Assembly (NCBI GenBank): GCA_023954475.1
Contig: JAMLHW010000007.1
Location: 124,001-188,000, forward strand
Length of the DNA: 64,000 bases
Direction of reading: 5' to 3'
Source: Anaerolineae bacterium
GTDB lineage: Bacteria; Chloroflexota; Anaerolineae; Promineifilales; Promineifilaceae
Shown: positions 15,681 to 25,549 of the stretch, piece by piece
Layout of the letters: every line of letters starts with the position of its first letter
How positions within the stretch are numbered: position 1 is the stretch's first letter
Position numbers and translations under genes: made by a program
The notes under the pieces: model-generated
The model's input: the letters and a program-made list of their open reading frames with translations, nothing else
The model's database searches: none
What the model was told of the DNA's origin: nothing

Positions 15681-17867
15681 ATGCAAACACAAGTCAACAC
15701 CATCACACACACGTTTGGCAGCCGTGCCAAAGAATCGTTGCGCTATTTTGCACAACCGGCGGCGTTGGTGCGCGAATATCGACTCAGCGATATTCGCCCT
15801 GATTTCATTGCCGGTCTGACACTGGCGGTTATCGCGTTGCCGCAGGCGATTGCTTACGCACTGATTGCTGAATTACCGCCGGAGATGGGCTTATACACGG
15901 CCATTGTCGCAGCCATTGCCGGCGCATTGTGGGGATCATCGCGCTTTTTGCACACAGGGCCGACCAATACGTCGGCACTGCTACTCCTGTCCGCATTGCT
16001 CGTTGTCGCTGAGCCGGACACGCCTGAATATATTCTTTATGCATCACTGATGGCTGTCCTGGTGGGGTTGATCAAACTGGCTTTAGGGGTGCTGCAACAG
16101 GGCTATCTGGTATATTTCGTGGCGGATTCGGTAATTGTCGGCTTTACGGCAGGTGCCGGCATCTTAATTATCGTCAATCAGTTGAAACACGTGTTGCGTG
16201 TGCAGATACCGAATACACCGTCGTTTCCGCTGACAATGTATTATCTTTTTCCGACGATAACGACGACACATCTGATCACGTTGGGCTTAGGTGTCTTGAC
16301 GATGGTGTTAATCGTGCTGATCAAGCGTTTTCGGCCGAAATGGCCCAATGCGCTGCTCAGCATGGTCATCACCTCTTTCGTTGTCTTTGCTTTTAACCTC
16401 AACGCGCGCGGCGTCATCACGCTAGGTGAATTGCCCCGTGCTTTGCCGCCATTGTCCAGGCCACCGTTATTTGACTTGAACGTACTCGAAGCCGTGTTCT
16501 CTGGAGCATTTGCCATCGCCTTGATGGGTCTCATCGAAGCCAGTGCCATATCGCGCACCATAGCCACCGAGTCAGGTGAGCATCTCGATAACAACCAGGA
16601 ATTTGTCGGTCAGGGATTGGCAAGCTTCTTCAGCGGTTTTTTATCCGGATTTCCCAGTTCCGGCTCACTATCACGCACAGTCGTCAATTACGATGCCGGT
16701 GCCCAAACACGCATGGCGGCCATCCTTTCCGGTGTTTTGATCGCCGTTTTGTCGCTGGTTTTTGCGCCACTTGCCACATATTTGCCGCGTGCCGCATTGT
16801 CTGGCCTACTCATCATTACCGGCTGGAATCTTATCAATCGCGAAGAAATGGTTCGAATCTGGCGTTCTTCACGCGGAGACAGCCTGATCATGATGGCAAC
16901 GTTTGCCGCCACCTTGCTCATACCGCTGCGCTTTGCGGTTGTGGCCGGAGTTGCCGTATCGTTCCTGCGCTACATCCGGCGGACTTCAACGCCCGATGTG
17001 CCTACCGTCCTCCCCAACGAAACATTCGAGCATTTCACAATCAGCGATGATCGACCTGTCTGCCCACAATTGGGTGTACTGACTATTCAAGGATCACTCT
17101 ACTTTGGCTCGGTGCACCACATCGAGGAACGTATCCGTGCCAACTTGGAAGAAAATCCGGAACAGAAATTCTTGCTGCTGCGCATGCAGCATGTCAATCA
17201 TTGCGATGTAACCGGCATTCATTTGCTGGAATCTATCATGAGACTGTATCGCGGATTCGATGGCGACCTGTTTTTGATGAATGTGCGCACGCCCGTGCTG
17301 GAGTTGATGCACGATACCCAGTTCGATGTACGCCTGGGTGACGATCATTTTCTCCCGACAGAACGAGCAATCGCGTATTTGTTCAATCGCGTGCTCGACC
17401 CGGTCGTGTGTGTCTATTCCTGCAAGGTGCGAGCATGGCGGGAATGTCAAAATTTGCCCAAAGCGGAAGGGGCAGAGTTAGAAACGTTAATCCGTCTCGA
17501 CCCTGATGAAGAGGTTCCTACGATGAGTGTACGGCAACTGTATGAACGTATTCAGGCAAATGATCCTCCGTTCATCATCGACGTGCGTGAACCGACCGAA
17601 TGGCAGCAAATGTACATTGCCGGTTCGCAATTGATCCCGCTGCCGAAATTTTTTCAGCGACGGCTAAATCTGCCACCTGGGCGAGATGTGGTCTTTGTAT
17701 GCCGATCGGGACGACGCAGTAGGCAGGTTACCGGTTTGCTGCGGAAACAAGGATGGACCAATGTATACAATTTGCGCGGTGGGTTGCTGAGCTGGCAATC
17801 GGCCGAATTACCGCTCGTCACACCTGATTTACCTGAAACTACAACCCAATCAAGGGAAACTTCGTAA
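15681..17867 (+). CDS. SulP-family anion transporter fused to STAS and rhodanese domains
   Basis: About 728 aa in three parts. Residues about 35-430 are the membrane transporter (DFIAGLTLAVIALPQAIAYA, then the SulP signature region ending in HTGPTNTSALLL). Residues about 455-560 are the STAS domain with HCDVTGIHLLESI. Residues about 614-706 are a rhodanese domain with the active-site loop VCRSGRRSRQ (Cys near 674) and an intact DVREPTEW motif. The transporter takes up sulfate, bicarbonate or a similar anion. The fused sulfurtransferase-like domain hints at a sulfur oxyanion such as thiosulfate (inference). Starts at 15654 or 15636 are also in frame; I chose 15681 as the last ATG before the conserved region, with moderate certainty. 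Confidence 0.85.
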   Translation: MQTQVNTITHTFGSRAKESLRYFAQPAALVREYRLSDIRPDFIAGLTLAVIALPQAIAYALIAELPPEMGLYTAIVAAIAGALWGSSRFLHTGPTNTSALLLLSALLVVAEPDTPEYILYASLMAVLVGLIKLALGVLQQGYLVYFVADSVIVGFTAGAGILIIVNQLKHVLRVQIPNTPSFPLTMYYLFPTITTTHLITLGLGVLTMVLIVLIKRFRPKWPNALLSMVITSFVVFAFNLNARGVITLGELPRALPPLSRPPLFDLNVLEAVFSGAFAIALMGLIEASAISRTIATESGEHLDNNQEFVGQGLASFFSGFLSGFPSSGSLSRTVVNYDAGAQTRMAAILSGVLIAVLSLVFAPLATYLPRAALSGLLIITGWNLINREEMVRIWRSSRGDSLIMMATFAATLLIPLRFAVVAGVAVSFLRYIRRTSTPDVPTVLPNETFEHFTISDDRPVCPQLGVLTIQGSLYFGSVHHIEERIRANLEENPEQKFLLLRMQHVNHCDVTGIHLLESIMRLYRGFDGDLFLMNVRTPVLELMHDTQFDVRLGDDHFLPTERAIAYLFNRVLDPVVCVYSCKVRAWRECQNLPKAEGAELETLIRLDPDEEVPTMSVRQLYERIQANDPPFIIDVREPTEWQQMYIAGSQLIPLPKFFQRRLNLPPGRDVVFVCRSGRRSRQVTGLLRKQGWTNVYNLRGGLLSWQSAELPLVTPDLPETTTQSRETS

Positions 17868-17903
17868 TACTTTCCATGCAAACTTATCCAAAGGATCGCC
17901 GTA

Positions 17904-18671
17904 ATGAGTGATCGCATCAACCGAATCGTCGCCTGGGCCTCACGACATTGGCTGGGCATCTTCAACACCATCGTCGGTATCTACGTCTTCCTGCCTATCC
18001 TTGCACCGATGCTCATGGCCGCCGGCATCGAACGCCCGGCACGCTATATCTACACAGCCTACAGCCCGATGTGCCATCAGATGGCATTTCGATCTTTTTT
18101 CCTCTTTGGCGAACAGCCCGTTTACCCGCGTGAGTTGGCCGGCACCGACTTTGTCCCGTTTGAAGCTTACATGTCACAAATTACTGAATTTGCCGGTATT
18201 GATGCTGAGGACTGGCCGACTTTGTTCTTGCAGGCACGTCAATTTGTCGGTAACGAGCAAATGGGCTACAAGACGGCGCTCTGTCAGCGCGACATGGCAA
18301 TTTTCGGTGCCTTGTTTTTCGGGGGGATACTTTACGCCGTTCTGCGCAAACGACGCACAGTCAAACCGCTGCCGTTTCTCTGGTTTGTGATTATCGGCAT
18401 GGGGCCAATCGCGCTCGACGGCTTCAGCCAGTTATTCGGCTATTACGGTGAATTGCTGCCGTTCCTGGACTTCATTACGCTGCGCGAAAGTCCGCCGTTG
18501 ACGCGTACATTGACGGGTGCATGGTTTGGCTTCTGCGTAGCGTGGATGGTTTTGCCGTCGATTGATCGCGGAGTGCGCGCCAATGAAGCTGAAGCTGCGC
18601 GGCGTGCAGCCCGGCTGCAATCAGCAACAGAGGCAGCGATAGTTGACGCTGCTGAACAGGATGAACTGTAA
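17904..18671 (+). CDS. DUF2085 family membrane protein
   Basis: A 255-aa protein with about five hydrophobic segments. The motif YSPMCHQMAFRSFFLFG early on and the later TALCQRDMAIFGALFFGG and GPIALDGFSQLFG match DUF2085. The Cys/His residues of these motifs could bind a metal, but the function of the family is unknown. The C-terminus is a charged helix rich in Ala and Glu. AAAGGAT precedes the ATG. The gene follows the SulP gene by 36 nt and is probably co-transcribed with it; the terminator at 18684 closes the unit. Confidence 0.8.
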   Translation: MSDRINRIVAWASRHWLGIFNTIVGIYVFLPILAPMLMAAGIERPARYIYTAYSPMCHQMAFRSFFLFGEQPVYPRELAGTDFVPFEAYMSQITEFAGIDAEDWPTLFLQARQFVGNEQMGYKTALCQRDMAIFGALFFGGILYAVLRKRRTVKPLPFLWFVIIGMGPIALDGFSQLFGYYGELLPFLDFITLRESPPLTRTLTGAWFGFCVAWMVLPSIDRGVRANEAEAARRAARLQSATEAAIVDAAEQDEL

Positions 18672-18683
18672 TGTCACAGATCA

Positions 18684-18721
18684 AAAAAAGCCGGTTCTCT
18701 GACAGAGTCCCGGCTTTTTTG
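18684..18721. terminator. Bidirectional terminator between DUF2085 gene and gyrA
   Basis: AAAAAAAGCCGG (18684-18695) and CCGGCTTTTTT (18711-18721) pair symmetrically, with a T-run on both strands. It serves the two convergent genes. Confidence 0.9.
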
Positions 18722-18736
18722 TTGGACAAAAGGTGA

Positions 18737-21310
18737 TTATTCCTCAATTTCGGCAGATACCATGTCCGGCGTATCGGTTTCATCCATGTCGTCGTCTGCG
18801 TAATCGTTCACTGTACTGTCTACAACGCCTTCATCCAACGGTTCGGCCGATTCCTCATCGCCATTCTTCGTAAACCGCCCTTCACGCACAACAGCCACCG
18901 ACGCCACCACATCATCATCATTCAAATCCATCACACGTACACCGCGCGTATTGCGGCCCTGACGTGAAATGGAAGCCACCGACGTGCGCAGCATAATGCC
19001 ATTCGAAGAAATGCAAGTCACCTCATCACTGCGCGATACAACACGAGCGCTGACAACACGATCGCCAGCTTCGCGCAACACCAGGGCGCGCACGCCGGAA
19101 CCATAGCGATTCTGCAGACGATAATCATCCACGGACGTACGCTTGCCGTAACCGCGCTCAGTGATAATCAACAAATCTTCACCCGAACTGACGACACCAA
19201 ATCCTGCGACATAATCATTGTCTGCCAGCTTGATAGCATTGACTCCCGCCGCCGTCCGTCCCATCGGCCGAACATCTTCCTCATCAAAACGAATGCCCTT
19301 GCCCATCTCGCTGACCAAAATCAGATGCTCGCCGCCATGCGTCAACTTCACCCAGCCCAGTTCATCATCAGGCTCCAGCGATAACGCAATAATGCCGGTC
19401 TGGCGCACATTGTCAAATGCCGTCGTTACGACACGCTTAATTCGCCCTTTGCGCGTCGCCATCATCAGGTATTCTGCATCGCCAAAACCGGTAACAGCAA
19501 GCAGCGCTGTCACTTTCTCTTCACTTTCCAACGGCAATACATTGTTAACCGATGTTCCCCGCGCTGTCCGGCTCGCCTCCGGAATCTCATATGCCTTGCG
19601 CGTGTAAACCTTGCCCTTATCCGTAAAGAACAAAATCGTGCTCAACGAACCGGCCGCCTGCAAATGTTCGAGGATGTCCTCTTCCCGCGTGGACATACCG
19701 ATTAACCCTTTACCACCGCGGCCTTGCAGACGATACTCTTTCAAAGGCGTGCGCTTGATATAGCCGCGCTGTGTCATCGAGATCAGGACATCCTCGTCCT
19801 GGATCATATCCTCGATATTGATCTCACCTTCACCGGGCTTGATTTCAGTACGCCGGGCATCACCGTATTTTTCGCGCAATTCCAGCACTTCATCGCGAAT
19901 AATCAGCAGGATTTTGTCGATATGTGCCAGCAGATCACGAAAGTAGGCAATACGTTCGGTTATTTCAGCGTATTCTTCTTCGATTTTCTGTCGCTCCAGA
20001 GCGGCCAGACGGCGCAACTGCATGTCGAGAATGGCTGTCGCCTGAACCTCTGACAGGCCAAACCGGCTCATCAATTCCTGACGGGCACTGTCAGCGCTGT
20101 CCGATTGGCGAATCGTCTCAATGACAGCGTCGAGATGGTTCAACGCAATGCGCAACCCTTCCAGGACATGTTGGCGTCGCAGCGCTTTGTCAAGTTCAAA
20201 CTGAATGCGGCGGGTGGTAACTTCGACGCGGTGATCGATGTAGACCTGCAAGGCGCGTTTGAGGGACAACAATCTCGGCCGATTATCGACCAACGCCAAC
20301 ATCTGTACACCAAATGTCGACTGTAACTGCGTGTGCTTGAATAACAAATTGCGCACTTTTAGCGGTTGTGTACCGCGCTTGAGATCAATGACGATGCGCA
20401 GCCCGCTGCGACCACTCTCATCACGCAAGTCAGCAATCTCTGGAATAACACCCCGCTGCACCAATTCGGCAATGCTCTGAATGAGATTAGCCTTGTTGAC
20501 CTGGAACGGAATTTCCGTAATGAGGATGCGATCCCGCTGCGCTTTCTGCGACGGCTCCACGATCTCCATCTTGGCCCGCATGATTACGCGACCGCGTCCT
20601 GTCGCATACGCATTGCGAATGCCTTCAATTCCCGTGATTTCTGCCCCAGTGGGAAAATCCGGCCCCTTCACAAATGCCATCAAATCATCCAGCGTCACAT
20701 CGTCCGACCGGTGTTGGTTGTCGATCAAATGGACAATCGCATCACATACTTCAGTGAGATTATGGGGTGGAATATTGGTCGCCATACCGACGGCGATGCC
20801 GGATGATCCGTTGAGCAACAGATTTGGCAGCCGACCCGGCAGAACTACCGGTTCTTGCTCTGAGCCATCGAAGTTATCGCGGAAGTCGACGGTCTCTTTG
20901 TCCAGGTCTTCCAGCAATTCGTTGGCGAAGCGCGAAAGACGTGCTTCAGTGTAGCGCATGGCGGCAGCACCGTCGCCGTCGATACTGCCGAAGTTGCCTT
21001 GTCCATCAACGAGCATATAGCGCAGTGAAAAATCCTGCGCCATGCGTACCATCGAATCGTAAACGGCCGAATCGCCGTGCGGATGGTATTTACCGAGCAC
21101 TTCGCCGACGATACGGGCGCTTTTGCGGTACGATGAATTGTAGCGAATGCCCATATCGTGCATGGCATAGAGGATGCGGCGATGCACCGGTTTGAGACCG
21201 TCACGGGCGTCGGGCAATGCACGGGCAACGATTACGCTCATGGCGTAGTCGAGATATGATCTGCGCATTTCCTCGTTAATATCGATGTTGTTGACTTCTC
21301 CGATTTCCAA
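18737..21310 (-). CDS. gyrA: DNA gyrase subunit A
   Basis: The DNA-cutting subunit of gyrase, 857 aa. The N-terminus has the typical [20 protein letters not shown], and the catalytic Tyr is in [11 protein letters not shown]. The quinolone region [17 protein letters not shown] carries Ser and Asp at the positions usually mutated in resistance, so it is of the sensitive type. The C-terminal beta-pinwheel is present, with the GyrA-box-like QGRGGKG (usual QRRGGKG). The acidic C-terminal tail is rich in Asp and Glu. I place the start at TTG 21310: GAGAGG lies at 21316-21321 with 5-nt spacing. Upstream in-frame codons lack such a site. gyrB is not in the window. Confidence 0.97.
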   Translation of the reverse strand: MEIGEVNNIDINEEMRRSYLDYAMSVIVARALPDARDGLKPVHRRILYAMHDMGIRYNSSYRKSARIVGEVLGKYHPHGDSAVYDSMVRMAQDFSLRYMLVDGQGNFGSIDGDGAAAMRYTEARLSRFANELLEDLDKETVDFRDNFDGSEQEPVVLPGRLPNLLLNGSSGIAVGMATNIPPHNLTEVCDAIVHLIDNQHRSDDVTLDDLMAFVKGPDFPTGAEITGIEGIRNAYATGRGRVIMRAKMEIVEPSQKAQRDRILITEIPFQVNKANLIQSIAELVQRGVIPEIADLRDESGRSGLRIVIDLKRGTQPLKVRNLLFKHTQLQSTFGVQMLALVDNRPRLLSLKRALQVYIDHRVEVTTRRIQFELDKALRRQHVLEGLRIALNHLDAVIETIRQSDSADSARQELMSRFGLSEVQATAILDMQLRRLAALERQKIEEEYAEITERIAYFRDLLAHIDKILLIIRDEVLELREKYGDARRTEIKPGEGEINIEDMIQDEDVLISMTQRGYIKRTPLKEYRLQGRGGKGLIGMSTREEDILEHLQAAGSLSTILFFTDKGKVYTRKAYEIPEASRTARGTSVNNVLPLESEEKVTALLAVTGFGDAEYLMMATRKGRIKRVVTTAFDNVRQTGIIALSLEPDDELGWVKLTHGGEHLILVSEMGKGIRFDEEDVRPMGRTAAGVNAIKLADNDYVAGFGVVSSGEDLLIITERGYGKRTSVDDYRLQNRYGSGVRALVLREAGDRVVSARVVSRSDEVTCISSNGIMLRTSVASISRQGRNTRGVRVMDLNDDDVVASVAVVREGRFTKNGDEESAEPLDEGVVDSTVNDYADDDMDETDTPDMVSAEIEE

Positions 21311-21648
21311 GGCAACCTCTCGTAAATTGGTTTTCAGCAGCGTGTTTGATTGGGATGTGCATCCTGTGAGTTGCAAATCGGGGCAATGATGAGCTTTCTA
21401 TTTGCTAATTGCTGCACGGCGACGTTGTGACCACACAGAACTCAGCTACAACTCAACATACAATCATTGCCCTGCTTCATTCACATAAATGAAATACACC
21501 CGGTCGCCTGCGCAATGACATGTGAATCAGTCAAAAAAAAGGCCACCGCTTAGGGGTGGCGTGTCATTTTTCCCACAGGCGAACACCTATAGAATTATAC
21601 CTGATTTGGGCTGAAATGGGTAATTTTCCTGAGCGACACCGCAGATGG
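21311..21648. other. Gene-free stretch upstream of gyrA
   Basis: This 338-base gap holds the gyrA ribosome-binding site and the terminator of the upstream minus-strand unit (21533-21560). No further gene, RNA or clear promoter is seen. Confidence 0.5.
21533..21560 (-). terminator. Terminator of the ygfZ-like unit
   Basis: On the minus strand GCCACC (21560-21555), loop and GGTGGC (21547-21542) are followed by a run of eight T (21540-21533). Confidence 0.85.
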
Positions 21649-22581
21649 TTAATGCAGCTCAGAAATGAGCGTCAGCGGCGTTTCACCAGCAAATAAGCGC
21701 GTGTCTGGGTCGCTTAGTGCATTGGTTTTTACATAGCCGAGTGCGTAGGTGATGGATTCGATACGTGCAGCGGATGTGATCGAGCCAACGCGTTTGCCTT
21801 CGGCCGAAATATTGTCACCAGCCGCAACTGGTTCGTCGGCACGAAGCTGCACCAGTTTTTTTGCCAAACGACCGCGACTTTCCATACGGGCAATGATTTC
21901 CTGACCTGTGTAACAACCTTTGGAAAACGACACGTCATCCCACAAATTGGCTTCCAGTGGAATGTATTCGCCGGTCAGTTCACGGCCAAAGCGGGGCATT
22001 CCGGTTGCGATGCGTATGGCGTCAAATGTTTCGGCCGAAATCAATTCGCTACCGGCCTGTTGCAGCGCCGTACCAACCGCTGCCTGATGCTCAAGCGGCC
22101 CCCAAATCAGGAACCCGTCGCCGTCTATCGGGTCGGTGCGCTGTATGCTAACGACTGTGCCGTCAATGGTGGCACTGCGCCAATGATAACGCGGCAAATC
22201 AGATCCAGGTAGATTGGCAGCCGCCAGAACGGTCGCGCTTTCTGGACCGTAGATTGCCCAGACAAATGTCGCTACCGATTGATCTACCAGTTGAAAATCG
22301 TCGTTGAAGAAGACGAAACGCAGCAAATAACGGGCGATGTTATCGCCATTGTTTTCACCCGTGATGACGGTAACTGAATCAGTGTCTACGCTAAGCAGCA
22401 AGCGGTCGATAATTCGGCCGATATCGGTCGTCAACACCGTCGCTGCACCCATTCCCGCCTGCAAAGAGCGCAAATCCTGTGTCGACATGCGGTTCAACAA
22501 GTCGAGCCGTGTCGCCCCTGTAATCTGCAACACACCCAGATCAGACCGGTCAGCCAGCAGCGCACCTTCATAATTCATCAT
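21649..22581 (-). CDS. ygfZ: YgfZ/GcvT-type folate-binding protein for iron-sulfur cluster assembly
   Basis: A 310-aa protein of the YgfZ/CAF17 family, which uses tetrahydrofolate to help assembly or repair of Fe-S enzymes. The family motif KGCYTGQEIIARM is present near residue 210, within a GcvT-like fold (LLADRSDLGVLQITGATRLD at the N-terminus). Since Fe-S proteins such as the Rieske protein are encoded nearby, the role is plausible, but linkage is not operonic. I start at ATG 22581, which overlaps the stop of the upstream gene by 14 nt. Longer in-frame starts would lie deep inside that gene. Confidence 0.85.
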   Translation of the reverse strand: MMNYEGALLADRSDLGVLQITGATRLDLLNRMSTQDLRSLQAGMGAATVLTTDIGRIIDRLLLSVDTDSVTVITGENNGDNIARYLLRFVFFNDDFQLVDQSVATFVWAIYGPESATVLAAANLPGSDLPRYHWRSATIDGTVVSIQRTDPIDGDGFLIWGPLEHQAAVGTALQQAGSELISAETFDAIRIATGMPRFGRELTGEYIPLEANLWDDVSFSKGCYTGQEIIARMESRGRLAKKLVQLRADEPVAAGDNISAEGKRVGSITSAARIESITYALGYVKTNALSDPDTRLFAGETPLTLISELH

Positions 22582-23122
22582 GGTCGAACCCATCGTCGCT
22601 TTCATCGTCATACAGTTCAGTTTCGAGATCGTGCTCAGCCGCATAGCGTTGAGCAAAGGCAATCAAAGGAGGCAACCACTTTGCCTCGCGTTCGTACGTG
22701 TTGCGTGCCAGAAACGGCCACAGTGGTTTGCCTTTCAACCAGCGGAATTCGCGTGGATTGTTCAGATCGCGATCAGTTAAATCTTCCAGTCGCACTTCAA
22801 GCTGGATGCGTGCACCTTGCAAATCGTCAAAAACAGCGTCCAGTGACCGGTCTTCAAACTCAAGCTGCCAACTGCTGATCAATTGATCATAACTGTCAAT
22901 CGCACGCAGCAATTTGGTGGGCTTTTTGCGCCTTTGAATTTCGGCCAGACCGGTGACGACTTCTGATTCCCAGGCTGCAATCACACCCAGAATGTCGGCA
23001 ATACGCCAATTATCAAATACGATGCCCGGCTCCAGGAGGGCCTCGTCCGGCAAATCATCGATAGCGTCCAGCAGATTTTCCCGCACACGGGTTAAGTTGT
23101 CTTGCAGCGTTTCTACATTCAT
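22568..23122 (-). CDS. DinB/DfsB-like four-helix-bundle protein
   Basis: A 184-aa acidic, alpha-helical protein. The pattern (LTRVRENLLDAIDDLPDEAL, then NWRIADILGVIAAWESEVV, then NTYEREAKWLPPLIAFA near the C-terminus) fits the DinB/ClbS/DfsB superfamily, although the usual metal-binding His triad is not evident. The C-terminus ends in an acidic stretch. It is translationally coupled to the ygfZ-like gene downstream. The biochemical role is unknown. Confidence 0.55.
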   Translation of the reverse strand: MNVETLQDNLTRVRENLLDAIDDLPDEALLEPGIVFDNWRIADILGVIAAWESEVVTGLAEIQRRKKPTKLLRAIDSYDQLISSWQLEFEDRSLDAVFDDLQGARIQLEVRLEDLTDRDLNNPREFRWLKGKPLWPFLARNTYEREAKWLPPLIAFAQRYAAEHDLETELYDDESDDGFDHDEL

Positions 23123-23209
23123 ATCGCATTATGCCAAATAAAAACGAGGCAAGTAAACAACTTGCCCCGCCGCTTTATCTGTTTCCAATTTCGGTGAGAA
23201 GGGTAAAAG

Positions 23210-23983
23210 TTACCCCGACAAAACGACAAAGACCATAACACCCAGCCCCAGGCCCACAATGACCAGGCCGCTGATGATGACCCAAATCGAACTCCAGGGA
23301 ATAGCGGCACTGTCTTTACCTTCAACAGCCAGCATGCGTCTGGGAGATAGTAAAATGACGCTGACAATGAGACCCAGCAAACCAAAAGCGGCTGCCCAAA
23401 GCAGCAATTCGGCCGAATTCTGAGCCACATTCCAACCGAGCGCAACACCACCAAACATAAAAAACATGATCGTAATCAAAGCGGTGCTGACCACCGACCA
23501 ACGCGTCCGCTCATGAGATGGAATCGGATCAGGTGGCTGCGATTCCAGATGCTCTTTGATAAATGCTTTTTCCCGATTGTCCAATTCAACAACGGCTGCC
23601 TGATAGTCGTCATCCTGTTTGGTGCGCGTCACCCATTTATCCAGGAATCGGTACAAGAGCGTGAGAATCAGCCCAAAGACAACAACAGAACCAACCGTAA
23701 AAACTGCTACGGAGACAAAGGCCACCCATGTATTGACTGGTTCAATCCCCAACGAAATATCAAGACCAATCATCTTGCCTAAATCATTGACCAACAAAGC
23801 GACATCGACTGTGTCAGGTGTCGCTGAGCTGAGCATAACGCCGGACGATCCCGATACCTCAGCTGACGACGAATCGCCGGAGATAGCAGCAGTCAATGAC
23901 GGCCAGAGAACGGCCAGCAACATGCCCCCAATAATGACCAATATGACGACGATCCAGGTGATTGCGGTGTTTCTCTTGCTCAC
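23210..23983 (-). CDS. Hypothetical membrane protein with four to five TM segments
   Basis: A 257-aa protein: TM near residues 8-30, a Ser-rich external loop, a second TM pair around 80-110, a charged cytoplasmic segment with KWVTRTKQDDDYQAAVVELD, two TMs around 180-225 and a final TM at the C-terminus. I do not recognise the family. I start at GTG 23983 because GAGGAATTCTC precedes it; longer versions contain a Cys-rich, unlikely N-terminus. The gene is read in the same direction as the DinB-like gene, 87 nt upstream of it. Confidence 0.6.
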   Translation of the reverse strand: MSKRNTAITWIVVILVIIGGMLLAVLWPSLTAAISGDSSSAEVSGSSGVMLSSATPDTVDVALLVNDLGKMIGLDISLGIEPVNTWVAFVSVAVFTVGSVVVFGLILTLLYRFLDKWVTRTKQDDDYQAAVVELDNREKAFIKEHLESQPPDPIPSHERTRWSVVSTALITIMFFMFGGVALGWNVAQNSAELLLWAAAFGLLGLIVSVILLSPRRMLAVEGKDSAAIPWSSIWVIISGLVIVGLGLGVMVFVVLSG

Positions 23984-24247
23984 GAGAATTCCTCGTTCGT
24001 TGTGGAGATCTTTTTCGACCAAACAAAGATGGCGCAGGACAGCACCATCGAATGTGCATTTTAGCACAATCAAAAGACGCCAGCAAAACAACTGGCAAGT
24101 TAAATTGGGGTTTTCCACTCTTGTAAGCGTGGCGACTCGATAAAGCGCTGTGCATTGTTTCTGACGTTGAAACATAGCGTGGCTTCGAAAATGGCAAGTG
24201 GCCACGTTATAATAAAGCCGCAATTTCTATGCAAACAGGTTCCAGAT

Positions 24248-25435
24248 ATGACAGATCTATCTCCAATGCTGCGTATTGAAAAACTGGCAGCACAATGTGA
24301 TCGGCAAGTACAGTTTGCCAGTGACTATGCCCCTTTATATGCGCGTTTGTTTGGACTCCTGGCAGCCTGGTTACGCGCTCCCAATGCAACTACTGATTCG
24401 CTCGTACGCTGGTTTGTTGAGGCAGGTAAGGAACGGGCGGTGTTTGACGTGCCGTTGTTGCTGTTAGCTGCGTTGCATCGCGAAGTTTTATCGGGAACGG
24501 TCCCGGGCCTGGTTCGATTTTATCCAACTGTCGGCGGCAATGCCGATTACAATGCGTCTGAATTTGAACTGATTGTACGCGATGCCATCTTGCATCGGCC
24601 GAAACCCCTCGCTCACTTCATCCAAACCGCCAACGTGCAGACCAACGAAACAGCACGCGGCATGATCTGGCTATTGCCACTGCAAGCATGGCATGTTCCA
24701 GCCGTCCATCTGGTCGATTTAGGTGCCGGTGCAGGGCTGAATCTGGTCGCCGAGCAGCGCAACTATCGCTATTACGCCGACGACCATCTGCTTTTGCAAA
24801 TCGGTAGCGGTCAACCGCCCCAATTTTCGACGCGATGCAGCGGTGGAATCGACACGCTGCCAACGGCGACAGCTCATGTGCCGCGTATTGCCTCGCGCCT
24901 GGGCTGTGACATGCTGCCGTTTGCGCTCGATTCGGCCGAAAAGGAACTCAACCTCTCTGCTTACGTGTGGGGCGATCAGGCGGATCGTTTACAGCGCCTG
25001 CGCGAAGGCATTGCAGCCTTTCATACTAACAATGCCACTGCAGAACCAGTGCAGATGTCTGCGGTCACGCTGCCCGAACAACTCGATGCTTACCTGCATA
25101 CCGTCGTCTCGCCCCGACTGGCGGCAGCAAATTCGGCCGAACCGATCATTTTCTACAACACATACATCACCAACTACCTGCCTGACAAGGGCGCATCGTT
25201 GCGCGACATCATTGGTCGTTGGGCAACACACCTGGCGCGATCTGTTTTGTGGCTGCAATGGGAACCGACCTACGGGCGTTTGCCAGAGCCAGAATACGGC
25301 TGGATTGCATATTCGGCTGATTTGTGGCATGGCGCAACGCACGATCAATGGCATCTCGGCTGGGTGCACCCCCACGGCATTGATTTTGCCGTCGACCCTT
25401 CGTGGACGTCGTTTTGTGCCGCACTGCAGGAATGA
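24248..25435 (+). CDS. DUF2332 family protein
   Basis: A 395-aa cytoplasmic protein matching DUF2332. The central VHLVDLGAGAGLNLVAEQRNYRY looks like a methyltransferase-type glycine-rich loop, and the flanking FYPTVGGNADYNASEFELIV and the C-terminal EWNxY-like region (WLQWEPTYGRL, LGWVHPHGIDF) are family-typical. The function is unknown; the glycine loop suggests nucleotide or SAM binding, but this is inference. A TATAAT at about 24208 lies upstream. I chose the ATG at 24248 rather than an earlier one at 24155, since the preceding residues look non-coding. Confidence 0.8.
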   Translation: MTDLSPMLRIEKLAAQCDRQVQFASDYAPLYARLFGLLAAWLRAPNATTDSLVRWFVEAGKERAVFDVPLLLLAALHREVLSGTVPGLVRFYPTVGGNADYNASEFELIVRDAILHRPKPLAHFIQTANVQTNETARGMIWLLPLQAWHVPAVHLVDLGAGAGLNLVAEQRNYRYYADDHLLLQIGSGQPPQFSTRCSGGIDTLPTATAHVPRIASRLGCDMLPFALDSAEKELNLSAYVWGDQADRLQRLREGIAAFHTNNATAEPVQMSAVTLPEQLDAYLHTVVSPRLAAANSAEPIIFYNTYITNYLPDKGASLRDIIGRWATHLARSVLWLQWEPTYGRLPEPEYGWIAYSADLWHGATHDQWHLGWVHPHGIDFAVDPSWTSFCAALQE

Positions 25436-25549
25436 AAATTCGGCCGAATGCCGTCAAGTTATTATTAGATGATCACACCGAGAACTGCGCTTTCATTGCC
25501 ACCGCAGTGAAACCAACTATACTCAAAATAATGTCACGCTACAGAAGGC

